DNA of 64,000 bases from Paenibacillus glycinis (GTDB lineage Bacteria > Bacillota > Bacilli > Paenibacillales > Paenibacillaceae): positions 1 to 64,000 of the forward strand of contig NZ_JAAAMV010000011.1 in assembly GCF_009909185.1 (NCBI RefSeq). The letters run 5' to 3'. The translations under genes were made by a program, and so were the position numbers. Under the pieces are notes generated by a model that worked only from the letters and a program-made list of their open reading frames with translations, made no database searches and was not told where the DNA came from. Shown one piece after another: positions 35,629-44,450 of this stretch; the first letter of the stretch is position 1, and the number at the start of each line of letters is the position of its first letter.

Positions 35629-36099
35629 ATGAGCGAATTCCTGAAAGCGCTGCTGTCGCAAGAAGAAGAATTGCAATTCGAGTCGTTCACGAACGAGGAT
35701 GCCTTCGAGCTGGGCCGCATCATCGTCGAGCATGCCAGAGCCGTGATCGGCAGAGGCATCGCGGTACATATCGAGAACGGCGAATACCCGCTGTTCACGC
35801 ACTACATGACGGGCACGTCCAAGGATAACGTCTACTGGATCAACGCGAAGAAGAACGTCGTGCACCATTACGGGCACAGCTCGCTCTACGTCGGCGAGAA
35901 GTACAAGGCGGAAGGAACGACGTTCAAGGACGCCTCCGGCCTCTCGCTCGAGGAATACCAGGGCGAGGGCGGCTCGTTCCCGATTCTCGTGCGCGGCAAG
36001 GGCAAGGTCGGCACCGTGACCGTATCGGGCCTGGCCGGCGAAGAGGATCACCAAGTGGCGGTGGACGGCATTCGCAAGTTCCTGGACGCCAAAGAATAA
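35629..36099 (+). CDS. HbpS/GlcG-like (UPF0303) protein
   Basis: A 156-residue single-domain protein of the haem-degrading-domain/UPF0303 group: AFELGRIIVEHA, GIAVHIENGEYPLF, a DNVYWINAKKN core, and the C-terminal GTVTVSGLAGEEDHQVAVDGIRKF signature (read in parts, about 128-153). Members include haem-binding HbpS; the physiological role of most is unknown. GAGGG ribosome site. It is 30 bp upstream of the SDR gene and may be co-transcribed. Confidence 0.85.
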   Translation: MSEFLKALLSQEEELQFESFTNEDAFELGRIIVEHARAVIGRGIAVHIENGEYPLFTHYMTGTSKDNVYWINAKKNVVHHYGHSSLYVGEKYKAEGTTFKDASGLSLEEYQGEGGSFPILVRGKGKVGTVTVSGLAGEEDHQVAVDGIRKFLDAKE

Positions 36100-36129
36100 G
36101 CGGCGCGGGGGAGAGGGGACGGACGAACG

Positions 36130-36819
36130 ATGGCGCGACAAGGAGCGAAGAATCCGATCCGCGCGATCCTGACGGGCGCGACCGGCATGGTCGGCGAAGG
36201 CGTGCTGCATGAATGCCTCCTGCATCCGGACGTGGAGCGGGTGCTGGTCATCGGCCGCAGGCCGTGCGGCGTGACGCATGCCAAGCTGCGGGAGATCGTG
36301 CTTCCGGATCTCTACGATTGGTCGCCGATCGCCGCGGAGGTATCCGGCTACAACGCCTGCTATTTCTGCCTGGGCGTCTCGTCGGTCGGCATGAGCGAAG
36401 CGAATTACACCCGCGTCACGCATGATTTGACGCTGGACGCCGCGGAGCTGCTCGCGCGCGCGAACCCGGACATGGTGTTCTGCTACGTCACGGGCTCGGG
36501 CACGGACGGCACCGAGAAGGGCAGAAGCATGTGGGCGCGGGTGAAAGGAAAGACCGAGAACGGGCTGCTTCTCCTGCCCTTCAAGCGCGCGTACATGTTC
36601 CGTCCCGGCTATATCCACCCGACGCGCGGGCTGAAGAACGCGCACAAGTTTTACCGCGCGCTGACATGGCTGTATCCGGTCGCGCGCGCGCTGCTGCCGG
36701 GAGCCGTCGTCTCGCTGCGCGAGCTCGGGCTTGCCATGATCCACGCCGCAAGGGCGGAGTTCGAGCCGGCGATTCTGGGCAGCAAGGAAATCAAGGCGCT
36801 GGCCCGCCAGCGCGATTAA
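36130..36819 (+). CDS. NAD(P)-binding epimerase/SDR-like protein
   Basis: A 229-residue atypical short-chain dehydrogenase. The Rossmann motif is TGATGMVGEGV near the N-terminus; a Tyr/Lys pair is less clear than in classical SDRs (GSGTDGTEKGRSMWARVKGKTE region). It resembles HTATIP2-like/NAD-dependent epimerase family proteins; substrate unknown. Follows the UPF0303 gene by 30 bp. Confidence 0.85.
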   Translation: MARQGAKNPIRAILTGATGMVGEGVLHECLLHPDVERVLVIGRRPCGVTHAKLREIVLPDLYDWSPIAAEVSGYNACYFCLGVSSVGMSEANYTRVTHDLTLDAAELLARANPDMVFCYVTGSGTDGTEKGRSMWARVKGKTENGLLLLPFKRAYMFRPGYIHPTRGLKNAHKFYRALTWLYPVARALLPGAVVSLRELGLAMIHAARAEFEPAILGSKEIKALARQRD

Positions 36820-36837
36820 TCCGCCGAGAGGCGGCGC

Positions 36838-36878
36838 AAAAGCCCGGTTATGCCCATCGCGGGCATAACCGGGCTTTT
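36838..36878. terminator. Bidirectional terminator
   Basis: A perfect 18-bp stem (AAAAGCCCGGTTATGCCC and its complement) with loop ATCGC; A-run on one side and T-run on the other serve the convergent SDR and chemoreceptor genes. Confidence 0.93.
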
Positions 36879-36892
36879 CGTCGCGGCTTCGG

Positions 36893-38182
36893 CTAGATTT
36901 TGAATCGCTGCACCAGCTCGTTCATCTCGCGGGACATGCTCTGCAAGGTTTCGGCGGCTTGGAACAGCCCTTCCATCGCGGCCGCCTGCTCGGAGGAGAA
37001 GTTCGCGGCTTCGACCGAGCTGGCCCAAGCCAGCTTCGCGATGAATTCCAGCTCCGCGGTCATGGCCGCGAGGCGTTCCGATTGCGCGGTGGCGTCCTCC
37101 GTAATGACCCGGACCTGCCGGCCGCGCTGGCTGACGTCGTAGACGGCATGGACGATTTGCCGGAAGGACCGGCTGGCTTCCGCCATCAGATTCATGCCGG
37201 TCTGGACCTCTTCGCCGCTGTCCCGCATCGTCTCGATCGCCAGGCGGACTTCCGACCGGACGGAATCGATCAGCGCGGCGATCCGGTCGGAGGCCAGCTT
37301 GGCTTCGGCCGCGAGCTTCTTCACTTCGCTCGCCACGACCGAGAAGCCAAGGCCGTGCTCGCCGGCGCGGGCCGCTTCGATGGACGCGTTCAGCGCGAGC
37401 AGGTTCGTCGTCTCGGCGATCGCGCGAATGGTGCTGACGAATTCGCCGATCTCCCGCGAGCGCTCGCCCAGCTTGCGCACGATATCGCCGGAATGCCCGA
37501 AGGCGAGCTGAATCGTCCGCATCTGTTCGACGTTGCGGGCGATGACGGCATCGCCCGCCTCGGCTTCCTTCACGGCATTCGACGCGGAGCCGTTCACGTC
37601 CTCGGCATATTCGGCGATGCGCCGCAGCCCGTGATCGATGTCCTGGAAGGAGGAGGCCGCATCCGCCGCGCGGTCGACCTGTTTCTCCGAGCCGATGGAG
37701 ATGGAGCGCGTCGCCTCGCCGATCTGCTTGGCCGCGCGGACCGTCGTCTCGGCGGTCTCGTTCAGCCGGTCGACGCCCGCGATCAGCTCGGCGGACGAGT
37801 CGGTCACTCTTCGAATCAGGCCGCGAAGGTTCCGGCCCATATGGTTGACCGCTTTGGCGGCCTCGCCCCATTCATCCCGCTGCGTCAGCCGCAGCTCGCT
37901 GCCCTGCAAGTCGCCCAAGGCCATGATTTCCACCCTTTCCACGATACGGGCGGCCGGTCTCGCGACCAGGCGCGAGGTCAGCAGCCCGATGCCGATAATA
38001 AGCGCGAAGCAGCCGACGGTGATCCCGAGCAGCCGCAGCAGCTCGGATTCGAATGCCGCGTCGCCCGGCGGCCGGTCATGGAGCCGCTCCGCAAAGCCGT
38101 ACCACAATTGCCCGTTCAGCCCAAGCAGCAGGCCGGCCGACGTGAAGGCGATCATCAGCTTCGTTCGGATGGTGTATCTCAT
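36893..38182 (-). CDS. Methyl-accepting chemotaxis-like protein without ligand domain
   Basis: A 429-residue receptor: helix 1 (about 10-26), only about 20 external residues, helix 2 (about 47-68), HAMP (about 70-120) and a cytoplasmic signalling domain (about 150-429) whose hairpin tip reads [25 protein letters not shown] (seen in parts). With almost no outside domain it should sense something in the membrane or through HAMP. Start 38182 follows AAAGGAGG. It begins 13 bp after kdpB on the same strand, in the place normally taken by kdpC, so it is probably in the kdpFB operon. Confidence 0.9.
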   Translation of the reverse strand: MRYTIRTKLMIAFTSAGLLLGLNGQLWYGFAERLHDRPPGDAAFESELLRLLGITVGCFALIIGIGLLTSRLVARPAARIVERVEIMALGDLQGSELRLTQRDEWGEAAKAVNHMGRNLRGLIRRVTDSSAELIAGVDRLNETAETTVRAAKQIGEATRSISIGSEKQVDRAADAASSFQDIDHGLRRIAEYAEDVNGSASNAVKEAEAGDAVIARNVEQMRTIQLAFGHSGDIVRKLGERSREIGEFVSTIRAIAETTNLLALNASIEAARAGEHGLGFSVVASEVKKLAAEAKLASDRIAALIDSVRSEVRLAIETMRDSGEEVQTGMNLMAEASRSFRQIVHAVYDVSQRGRQVRVITEDATAQSERLAAMTAELEFIAKLAWASSVEAANFSSEQAAAMEGLFQAAETLQSMSREMNELVQRFKI

Positions 38183-38195
38183 CGGCAAGCCTCCT

Positions 38196-40229
38196 TTAAT
38201 CGAACAATCGTAACGCCATATCCACGGCTTTGATGCCGAGGAACGGGATGAAGATCCCGCCGACGCCGTAGATCAGCAGGTTCCGCTGCAGCAGCTTGTC
38301 CGCGCTCATCGGCGCGAACCGCACGCCCCGAATCGCGACGGGGATGAGCGCCGGAATGATCAAGGCGTTGAAGATCAAGGCGGACAGCACCGCCGACTCC
38401 GGCGAATGCAGCCGCATGACGTTCAGCGCGTCCATCTGCGGCATGAAGCCCGCCAGCGCCGCGGGCAGAATGGCGAAATACTTGGAGAAGTCGTTGGCGA
38501 GGCTGAACGCCGTCAAGGCGCCGCGCGTCACGAGCAGCTGCTTGCCGGTGAAGATAACCTGGATGAGCTTGGCCGGATCGGAATCCAGATTGACCATATT
38601 GGCCGCTTCCTTGGCCGCGGTCGTGCCGCTGTTCATCGCGATGCCGACATCGGCCTGGGCCAGCGCCGGCGCGTCGTTCGTGCCGTCTCCCGTCATGGCG
38701 ACCATCTTGCCCTGCGCTTGCTCCGCGAGCACCACGCGTATCTTCTCCTCCGGCTTGCACTCGGCGATGCATTCGTCGACGCCGACCTCCCGGGCGATCG
38801 TCTCCGCGGTCAACCGGTTGTCCCCCGTGCACATGATCGTCTTGATGCCCATCTGCCGCAATTCGTCCAGCTTCTCTTTGAGGCCCGGCTTGATCGTATC
38901 CTTCAAGTAGATGAACCCGAGCAGCCGGTTGTCGCGGCACACCGCGAGCGGCGTGCCGCCTTCCTTCGCGATGTCCTCGCCGATCGCGTCGGCGAGCGCC
39001 GGATAATCCCCGCCCGATCTCAATACATGCGCCTTGATCTCCTGCGCGGCGCCTTTGTAATAGGACGCGTCCTCCAGCAGAAGTCCGCTCATGCGGTTCT
39101 CCGCGGAGAAGGGAACGACGGCACCTCCGGCGTAATCGGCCTCGTTCCATTCGAAGGGGATGCTCTTGGCATAATCCAGCACCGATCGGCCTTCCGGGGT
39201 CTCGTCGTGAAGCGACGCGGCGACGGCTGCGGCAACCAGCTCGCGCTCTGTTGCGCCCGGAGCGGGAATGAAGCGGTACGCCCTGCGGTTGCCGTACGTA
39301 ATCGTGCCGGTCTTGTCCAGGATGACGGTGCCGATATCCCCGGCCGTTTCCACGGCCTTGCCCGACATGGCCAAGACGTTGAAGCGCATCACCCGGCTCA
39401 TGCCGGCAATGCCGATCGCCGACAGCAAGCCGCCGATCGTGGTCGGGATGAGACAGACGAGCAGCGCGATCAGCGTAGAGGTCTCGATCGTCACGCCGAC
39501 GTAGCCGGCGATGGGGGCGAGGGTGACGACGACGATGAGGAAGATGATCGTGAATACGATGAGCAGGCTGTTCAGCGCCACCTCGTTCGGGGACTTCTGG
39601 CGCTTGGCGCCCTCGACGAGCTGGATCATCCGGTCGAGGAAGCTTTCGCCGGGGTCGGCGGTGATCCGCACCGTGATCCGGTCGCTCACGACCAAGGTGC
39701 CTCCGGTCACCGAGCTGGAATCGCCGTGCGCCCGCTTGAGCACCGGGGTCGATTCGCCCGTGACGGCGGATTCGTCGATGACCGCGGCGCCCGCCACGAT
39801 TTCCCCGTCCCCGGGGACGAGATCGCCCTTCTCGATCAGGATCAGATCCTTGCGGCGAAGCTCCGAGGACGGCACGAGCTGCACGGAGCCGTCCTTTCGC
39901 AGCCGCTTCGCTTTCGTGCCCGTTTGCGATTTCCTCAGGAAATCGGCCTGCGCCTGGCCCCTGCCCTCGGCCAAGGCTTCCGCGAAATTGGCGAACAGGA
40001 TGGTGAAGAGCAGAATGAGGAAGACCGACGTCGTGTAGCCCTGCCTGCCGGACGCGTGAAAGGCAGCGGGAAATACGAGGATAAGCAGCGTCAGCACGGC
40101 CGCGCCTTCGACGACGAACAGCACCGGATTGCTCATCATCCTCACCGGATTCAGCTTGCGTACGCTGTCCAGCAGCGCGCGGCGCACCAGCTTGCCGGTC
40201 ATTGAATTGCGATAATCATTGGACGCCAT
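38196..40229 (-). CDS. kdpB: Potassium-transporting ATPase subunit B (KdpB), orphan
   Basis: A 677-residue P-type ATPase of the KdpB family, full length. Phosphorylation motif DKTGTIT with D305, actuator TGES at 157-160, hinge [11 protein letters not shown], nucleotide-domain [11 protein letters not shown] and the membrane NEVALNSLL segment are all intact. In known systems KdpB drives K+ uptake only with channel subunit KdpA and chaperone-like KdpC. Here kdpF lies 31 bp upstream, kdpA is absent from between them and kdpC is replaced by a receptor gene. Start 40229 has GGGGGGT upstream. No frameshift or gap is seen. Confidence 0.95.
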   Translation of the reverse strand: MASNDYRNSMTGKLVRRALLDSVRKLNPVRMMSNPVLFVVEGAAVLTLLILVFPAAFHASGRQGYTTSVFLILLFTILFANFAEALAEGRGQAQADFLRKSQTGTKAKRLRKDGSVQLVPSSELRRKDLILIEKGDLVPGDGEIVAGAAVIDESAVTGESTPVLKRAHGDSSSVTGGTLVVSDRITVRITADPGESFLDRMIQLVEGAKRQKSPNEVALNSLLIVFTIIFLIVVVTLAPIAGYVGVTIETSTLIALLVCLIPTTIGGLLSAIGIAGMSRVMRFNVLAMSGKAVETAGDIGTVILDKTGTITYGNRRAYRFIPAPGATERELVAAAVAASLHDETPEGRSVLDYAKSIPFEWNEADYAGGAVVPFSAENRMSGLLLEDASYYKGAAQEIKAHVLRSGGDYPALADAIGEDIAKEGGTPLAVCRDNRLLGFIYLKDTIKPGLKEKLDELRQMGIKTIMCTGDNRLTAETIAREVGVDECIAECKPEEKIRVVLAEQAQGKMVAMTGDGTNDAPALAQADVGIAMNSGTTAAKEAANMVNLDSDPAKLIQVIFTGKQLLVTRGALTAFSLANDFSKYFAILPAALAGFMPQMDALNVMRLHSPESAVLSALIFNALIIPALIPVAIRGVRFAPMSADKLLQRNLLIYGVGGIFIPFLGIKAVDMALRLFD

Positions 40230-40260
40230 GCATGTACCCCCCAGAAGCCGGACCGGCCAT

Positions 40261-40338
40261 TTAAAATTTCTCGCTATTCAGCAGCGCATAGACGAGATAG
40301 ATGAGATAGGCCGCCGCGAATACGCAAATGATGACCAT
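40261..40338 (-). CDS. kdpF: KdpF small membrane subunit
   Basis: A 25-residue single-helix peptide, MVIICVFAAAYLIYLVYALL plus NSEKF, matching KdpF proteins, whose C-terminus is typically YLVYALINAEKF-like. KdpF normally stabilises the KdpABC complex by packing against KdpA. Ribosome site GAGGGGGA precedes ATG 40338. A terminator hairpin lies 28 bp upstream. Its presence without kdpA is unexpected. Confidence 0.85.
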   Translation of the reverse strand: MVIICVFAAAYLIYLVYALLNSEKF

Positions 40339-40365
40339 GCAGTTCCCCCTCGTTTCCCGGCAATG

Positions 40366-40406
40366 AAAAGAAGCCCGGAAAGGGAAATACGCGTCTCCCG
40401 GGCTTC
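40366..40406 (-). terminator. Terminator in the kdpF leader (candidate attenuator)
   Basis: On the minus strand GAAGCCCGG / CCGGGCTTC (40398-40406 and 40370-40378), 19-nt loop, followed by TTTTC. It stands between a plausible promoter and kdpF, so kdpFB expression needs read-through. Confidence 0.7.
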
Positions 40407-40452
40407 GACCACAGTCAAAAGGAACGTCTGTGTTACGCGTAATCTCGGGCTT
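40386..40452 (-). repeat. Direct repeat in the kdpF leader
   Basis: Two copies on the minus strand, AAGCCCGAGATTACGCGTAA (40433-40452) and AAGCCCGGGAGACGCGTATT (40386-40405). Either AAGCCCG can pair with the same 3' terminator arm, and the two ACGCGT blocks can pair with each other, giving alternative folds. A CACAG/CTGTG hairpin lies between them. No known riboswitch core was recognised. Confidence 0.6.
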
Positions 40453-40491
40453 TCTCGCGATGCGGCGGTTCATTTCCGCGTGCTGAGCTAA

Positions 40492-40521
40492 ATCATACGG
40501 CAGCCGCGCGGACGAAGTAAA
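40492..40521 (-). promoter_or_regulatory. Candidate kdpF promoter
   Basis: On the minus strand TTTACT (40516-40521), 18 bp, TATGAT (40492-40497). Start would be near 40485, giving a leader of about 147 nt before kdpF. Confidence 0.5.
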
Positions 40522-40654
40522 ACCCGTTGGCGGAGGTTATCCTCGTGTAAATCGATGAAAACCGGACTTGAAAACGCGCCCATCCTCGCGTATCCTTCAT
40601 TTTCCAGCATAATTCTGCGGGTTGCACCGTTTCTCGCCCTCGCCCGCGCCAATA

Positions 40655-40692
40655 CGAAACAAGCCGACCCCGGAATTCCGGGGTCGGCTTGT
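40655..40692 (-). terminator. Terminator after the sugar ABC operon
   Basis: A perfect 34-nt palindrome with arms ACAAGCCGACCCCGGAA, followed on the minus strand by TTTCG; 30 bp beyond the permease stop. Confidence 0.85.
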
Positions 40693-40722
40693 CGATTTGG
40701 GAGTGGCGCTTGCGGGAACGGT

Positions 40723-41616
40723 CTATTCTTTCACCGAACCGAGCGTGATGCCGTGAACGAAGAAACGTTGGATGAACGGGTAAATGAGCAGGATCGGAAT
40801 CATCGAGATGATGATTTTCGCGGCGTTGAACGTCCGGTTCGATACCGCCATCGCCTCGGCCAGCTGATCCGGCGACATGCCGGTCATCGCTTGCGCGCTG
40901 AGCTGGGCGACCAGCGTCTGAATGTACGTTTGCAGCGGATAATGGTCCTGCGTGTTCATCAGGATCAGGCCGTCGAAGAACGAGTTCCAGTGGAACACGA
41001 TGCTGAACAGCGTGACGGTGGCGATGGCCGGCAGCGACAGCGGCACGAACAGGCGGGCCATGATGTACCAGGGGCCGGCGCCGTCGATCTCGGCCGCTTC
41101 CGACAGCTCCTTGGGCAAATTGCGGAAGAAGTTCATGAGCAGGATGACGTTGAACACCTGCACGGCGTGCGGGAGGACCAGCGCCCACATCGAATCGAGC
41201 AGGCCGTACGACTTGATCGTCATGAACCACGGCACGATGCCGCCGCTGAACAGCATGGTGAACACGAGAAACCACATGTAGACGTTGCGCATTCCGAACT
41301 GCTTGCTGTCCTTCGACAGCGCGTAGGCCATCATGACCGTGAGCACGAAGTTCAGCAGGCCGCCGAGCACGACCCGTTTGATCGAAATGTAGAACGCATG
41401 GAAGAATTGGCTGTCGTCGAGCACTTTGGTATAGCTGGCCGTCGTGGCGTTGATCGGCGTGAGCAGTACCCGTCCGGCGTCGGCCGCGGCCTTATCGGAG
41501 AAGGAGACGGCGACGGTATGCAAGATCGGGACGAGGCAGGCGAGCGAGAAGACGATCAGCGCGATCAGGATCGTCGTATCCAGCACCCGGTTCGATAGAT
41601 TGGCCCTTCCCACCAT
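40723..41616 (-). CDS. Carbohydrate ABC permease, LplC/YtcP-like
   Basis: A 297-residue CUT1-type inner permease with six membrane segments. The ATPase-docking EAA loop reads ELSEAAEIDGAGPWYIMARLFVPLS (about 190-215, read in parts), and the C-terminus IQRFFVHGITLGSVKE is typical of the YtcP/LplC group. It lies 20 bp after the other permease. No ATPase gene is present, so a shared MsmX-type ATPase is expected. Confidence 0.92.
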   Translation of the reverse strand: MVGRANLSNRVLDTTILIALIVFSLACLVPILHTVAVSFSDKAAADAGRVLLTPINATTASYTKVLDDSQFFHAFYISIKRVVLGGLLNFVLTVMMAYALSKDSKQFGMRNVYMWFLVFTMLFSGGIVPWFMTIKSYGLLDSMWALVLPHAVQVFNVILLMNFFRNLPKELSEAAEIDGAGPWYIMARLFVPLSLPAIATVTLFSIVFHWNSFFDGLILMNTQDHYPLQTYIQTLVAQLSAQAMTGMSPDQLAEAMAVSNRTFNAAKIIISMIPILLIYPFIQRFFVHGITLGSVKE

Positions 41617-41636
41617 TGGTAATCACCCCATTCGAG

Positions 41637-42527
41637 TTAGAAGATGCGATAGTTCGCGAAGCGGCTCGCCAGCACGTAGGACACGACGACGAGGATGAAG
41701 CTGATTACCGACTTGAACAGGCCGACCGCGGTCGCCAGGCTGTACTGCAGGTCGTTCAAGCCGACGCGGTAGACGTAGGTATCGATGATGTCGGCGGATT
41801 GGTACACGAGCGGGTTGTACATGTTGAAGATTTGGTCGAAATTCGCGTTCATCACGTTGCCGAGCGCCAAGGTGCCGAGCAGGACGACCGTCGTCCGCAC
41901 GCCCGGAAGCGTCACGTGCCACAGCTGGCGGAAGCGGCTGGCGCCGTCGATGTCCGCCGCCTCGTACAGCACCGGATTGATCCCGGTGAGCGCGGCCAGG
42001 TAGACGATCGCGTTGAAGCCGAATTCCTTCCAGACGTCCGTGCCGACGATGATCGCCGGGAACCACTTGTTGCTGGCGTAGAACAGCACGGGATCGATGC
42101 CGAACACGCCGAACAGCTTGTTCACGATGCCGTCGAGCGAGAAGACGTCGAAGAATATAGTCGCAAGCAGCACCCACGAGAGAAAGTGCGGCAGATAGAC
42201 GATGGTTTGGATCCATTTCCGCAGGAAGCGTACCCGGACTTCATTCAGGAGCAGGGCGAACAACAGCGGAACGATCAGGTTCGCGATGATTTTCAAGACC
42301 GCGAGGAAGATGGTGTTGAAGAAGATCTGCCGGCTGTCGGGCAGTTGGAACAGGTAGGTGAAGTTCTCGAGGCCGATCCATTCCGAGCCCGAGATGCCGC
42401 GTCCCGGCTTGAAGTTCTGGAAAGCCATGATGGCGTAGAACATCGGTACGATGCTGAACAAGGCCAGAAAGGCGATGCCCGGCAGAACCATTACGTTGTA
42501 GTGAAGGTCGTTCTTTTTCCTGCGCAT
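41637..42527 (-). CDS. Carbohydrate ABC permease, LplB-like
   Basis: A 296-residue CUT1 permease, six membrane segments, starting MRRKKNDLHYNVMVLPGIAF. Its EAA loop is VLYEAADIDGASRFRQLWHV. Typical partner of LplC-type permeases for oligosaccharide uptake (glucuronate-, pectin- or mannan-derived sugars in studied cases). Separated from the binding-protein gene by 83 bp that hold a stem-loop. Confidence 0.92.
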   Translation of the reverse strand: MRRKKNDLHYNVMVLPGIAFLALFSIVPMFYAIMAFQNFKPGRGISGSEWIGLENFTYLFQLPDSRQIFFNTIFLAVLKIIANLIVPLLFALLLNEVRVRFLRKWIQTIVYLPHFLSWVLLATIFFDVFSLDGIVNKLFGVFGIDPVLFYASNKWFPAIIVGTDVWKEFGFNAIVYLAALTGINPVLYEAADIDGASRFRQLWHVTLPGVRTTVVLLGTLALGNVMNANFDQIFNMYNPLVYQSADIIDTYVYRVGLNDLQYSLATAVGLFKSVISFILVVVSYVLASRFANYRIF

Positions 42528-42557
42528 CGGTTCTCACCGCTTTTTCTTGAATTTTTG

Positions 42558-42593
42558 TAAAGAAGGGCTCCCGGAGCGAAAATCCGGAAGCCC
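42558..42593 (-). terminator. Stem-loop between binding protein and permease genes
   Basis: GGGCTTCCGGA / TCCGGGAGCCC on the minus strand (42583-42593 and 42565-42575), loop TTTTCGC, then TTCTTTAC. Likely a partial terminator or 3' stabiliser that keeps binding protein in excess over permeases. Confidence 0.65.
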
Positions 42594-42610
42594 GCTGCTG
42601 CAGAAGGGGC

Positions 42611-44323
42611 TTACTTGCCGTTCACGGCCTCGGTGACTTCCTTCGTGATCTGGTCGCCGCCGAGCTTCTTCCATTGCGCCACGAAATCGTCGAAGGCGCT
42701 GACCGGCAGATCGCCGACGATGATTTTCAGGAACGTTTCGATCTCCAATTTCTCGAGCGTGGCCCATTTGGTTTCCATGGTGCGCGTCATGCCGTAGAAC
42801 ACGCTGTAGACCTTCTCCATCGGCTGATTGGCCAGGATCGCGCCGCCGACCTCGTACGCCTTGGCCGGCTTCCAGGCGTCCATGTTCTTCTTCGGATTTT
42901 CCTTCTCGGCGAGCGTGAAGTCATAGACCTGCTTGGTATCGGGATCGAACGTCGCGGGATCGATCTCGCCCTTGATCGCCTTTTGCACGTCGTTGTAGCG
43001 TTTGACGACGGCGTCCGAGTAGTCGAGCAGCAGGTCGAACGGATAGAAGTTGCGGATATGGACGCCGGTCTCGGCGGCATAATCGTCCAGCTTCTTCACT
43101 TCCTCGGTGTTCGGATCCTGTCTCCGCTCGTAGCGGGTGAAGACGTTCAGCATTTTCACGGCCGCTTCCGGATGGTCGTAGCCCTTGCGCACGACGATGT
43201 AGCGGTCCGTGACCGGCGCCATGTGCGTGACGAACTTGCCGTCCGCGTCGAGCGGCGCCGCGTAGGCTTTCCAATCGGCCTTGGTGTCGTTCGTGACCGA
43301 ATCGGCCAGCGGGAAGTACGGCATCCACCAGGGGCCGAAGAACAGGCCGGTTTTATTCGCCACGATCGGCTCCTGCGTTTCCTTGTAGAGCGCGAATTGT
43401 TTATCGATCAGGCCGTTTTTGTACCATTCGGCGAGCTTGGCGAGCGCCTCTTTGTTCTCCGGCGTCGTCGAACCGTAAACGATGTTGCCGCTCGCGTCCT
43501 TGATCCAGTTTTTCGGGAAGGCGTGGAATGCGCCGAAGATCGCGTCGAAGCCGTTCGGGTTCGGCTTCTGGCCGTAGACGACCGCTTTGTCGCCCTCGAG
43601 TCCGACCGTATCCGCCTTGCCGTTGCCGTCGGGATCCTGCTCGACGAAGGCCTTGGCGATTTTCTCCAGGTCGTCCATCGTTTTCGGAGCCGGCAGCTTC
43701 AGCTTGTCCAGCCAATCCTGGCGGATCCACAGGAGCGACGGCGCATCCGCCTCGATCCCCACGTTAGGCAGGCCGTAGAGCTTGCCGTCCGAGGTCGCGT
43801 CCGCGAGCGCCATGCCGTCGGTGGTGTCGTAGATGTCCTTGATCAGCTTGGAGCCGTATTTCTCGTAGCTGTCCGACAGATCCTCGATCATGTCGTTGTC
43901 GATCAGCTTGCGGAGCTGGTTGCGGTCCACGACCATGGCGTCCGGCAAGTCGTTGCTCGCGATCGCCAGGTTGACCTTTTGCTTGAAGGCGTCGTCGCCT
44001 TTGGCTTCCCAGGAGTGGACGACCTTGATGTTCGTCAGGCCTTCGAAATAACGCGAGGCGATGTTGTTCTCGTTCGTGTCGCCGCTCTTCAGCTTGTCGT
44101 CGGGAATCTTGAACCCGATGCTCAGCGTGACCGGCTCGGCCGTTTTCTCGTAAGCCAGGTCATCGCCCGATTTCGTATTTCCGGATGCGTTGCCGCCCGA
44201 TGTCTGTTCGTTGCTGGTGCCGGCATTCGAATCGGAAGACTGATTCCCGTTGCCGCCGTTATCGCCGCATGCGGTCAAGGCGACGGACAGCGTTAGCGCC
44301 GTCAGCAGAAGCTTCGCTTTCAT
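42611..44323 (-). CDS. Extracellular sugar-binding lipoprotein, LplA-like
   Basis: A 570-residue cluster-1-type solute-binding protein. Signal peptide with lipobox LTAC (Cys about 19), then a Gly/Asn/Ser-rich linker to about residue 55 and a two-lobed binding domain. Length over 550 residues is typical of LplA-like proteins in Paenibacillaceae that bind oligosaccharides. First gene of a binding protein-permease-permease operon; the YesMN-type two-component genes are immediately upstream on the same strand. Confidence 0.92.
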   Translation of the reverse strand: MKAKLLLTALTLSVALTACGDNGGNGNQSSDSNAGTSNEQTSGGNASGNTKSGDDLAYEKTAEPVTLSIGFKIPDDKLKSGDTNENNIASRYFEGLTNIKVVHSWEAKGDDAFKQKVNLAIASNDLPDAMVVDRNQLRKLIDNDMIEDLSDSYEKYGSKLIKDIYDTTDGMALADATSDGKLYGLPNVGIEADAPSLLWIRQDWLDKLKLPAPKTMDDLEKIAKAFVEQDPDGNGKADTVGLEGDKAVVYGQKPNPNGFDAIFGAFHAFPKNWIKDASGNIVYGSTTPENKEALAKLAEWYKNGLIDKQFALYKETQEPIVANKTGLFFGPWWMPYFPLADSVTNDTKADWKAYAAPLDADGKFVTHMAPVTDRYIVVRKGYDHPEAAVKMLNVFTRYERRQDPNTEEVKKLDDYAAETGVHIRNFYPFDLLLDYSDAVVKRYNDVQKAIKGEIDPATFDPDTKQVYDFTLAEKENPKKNMDAWKPAKAYEVGGAILANQPMEKVYSVFYGMTRTMETKWATLEKLEIETFLKIIVGDLPVSAFDDFVAQWKKLGGDQITKEVTEAVNGK

Positions 44324-44450
44324 AAAGAACCCCCCGTTTGTTTGATTCCTTCGTGTTTACGCTTTCATTCTACCCGAGCGAACCCGTTTTCCCGGAGGGA
44401 AATCGGGCCGCAGATGCCGCGGGGACGTTCGCAGTTGGCGAACCGTTTTC

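Noticed and set aside
40339..40521. ydaO-type c-di-AMP riboswitch before kdpF
   Set aside because: Expected for potassium genes, but the conserved GACAGCTAAC-like and GGGGAACC-like blocks are absent.
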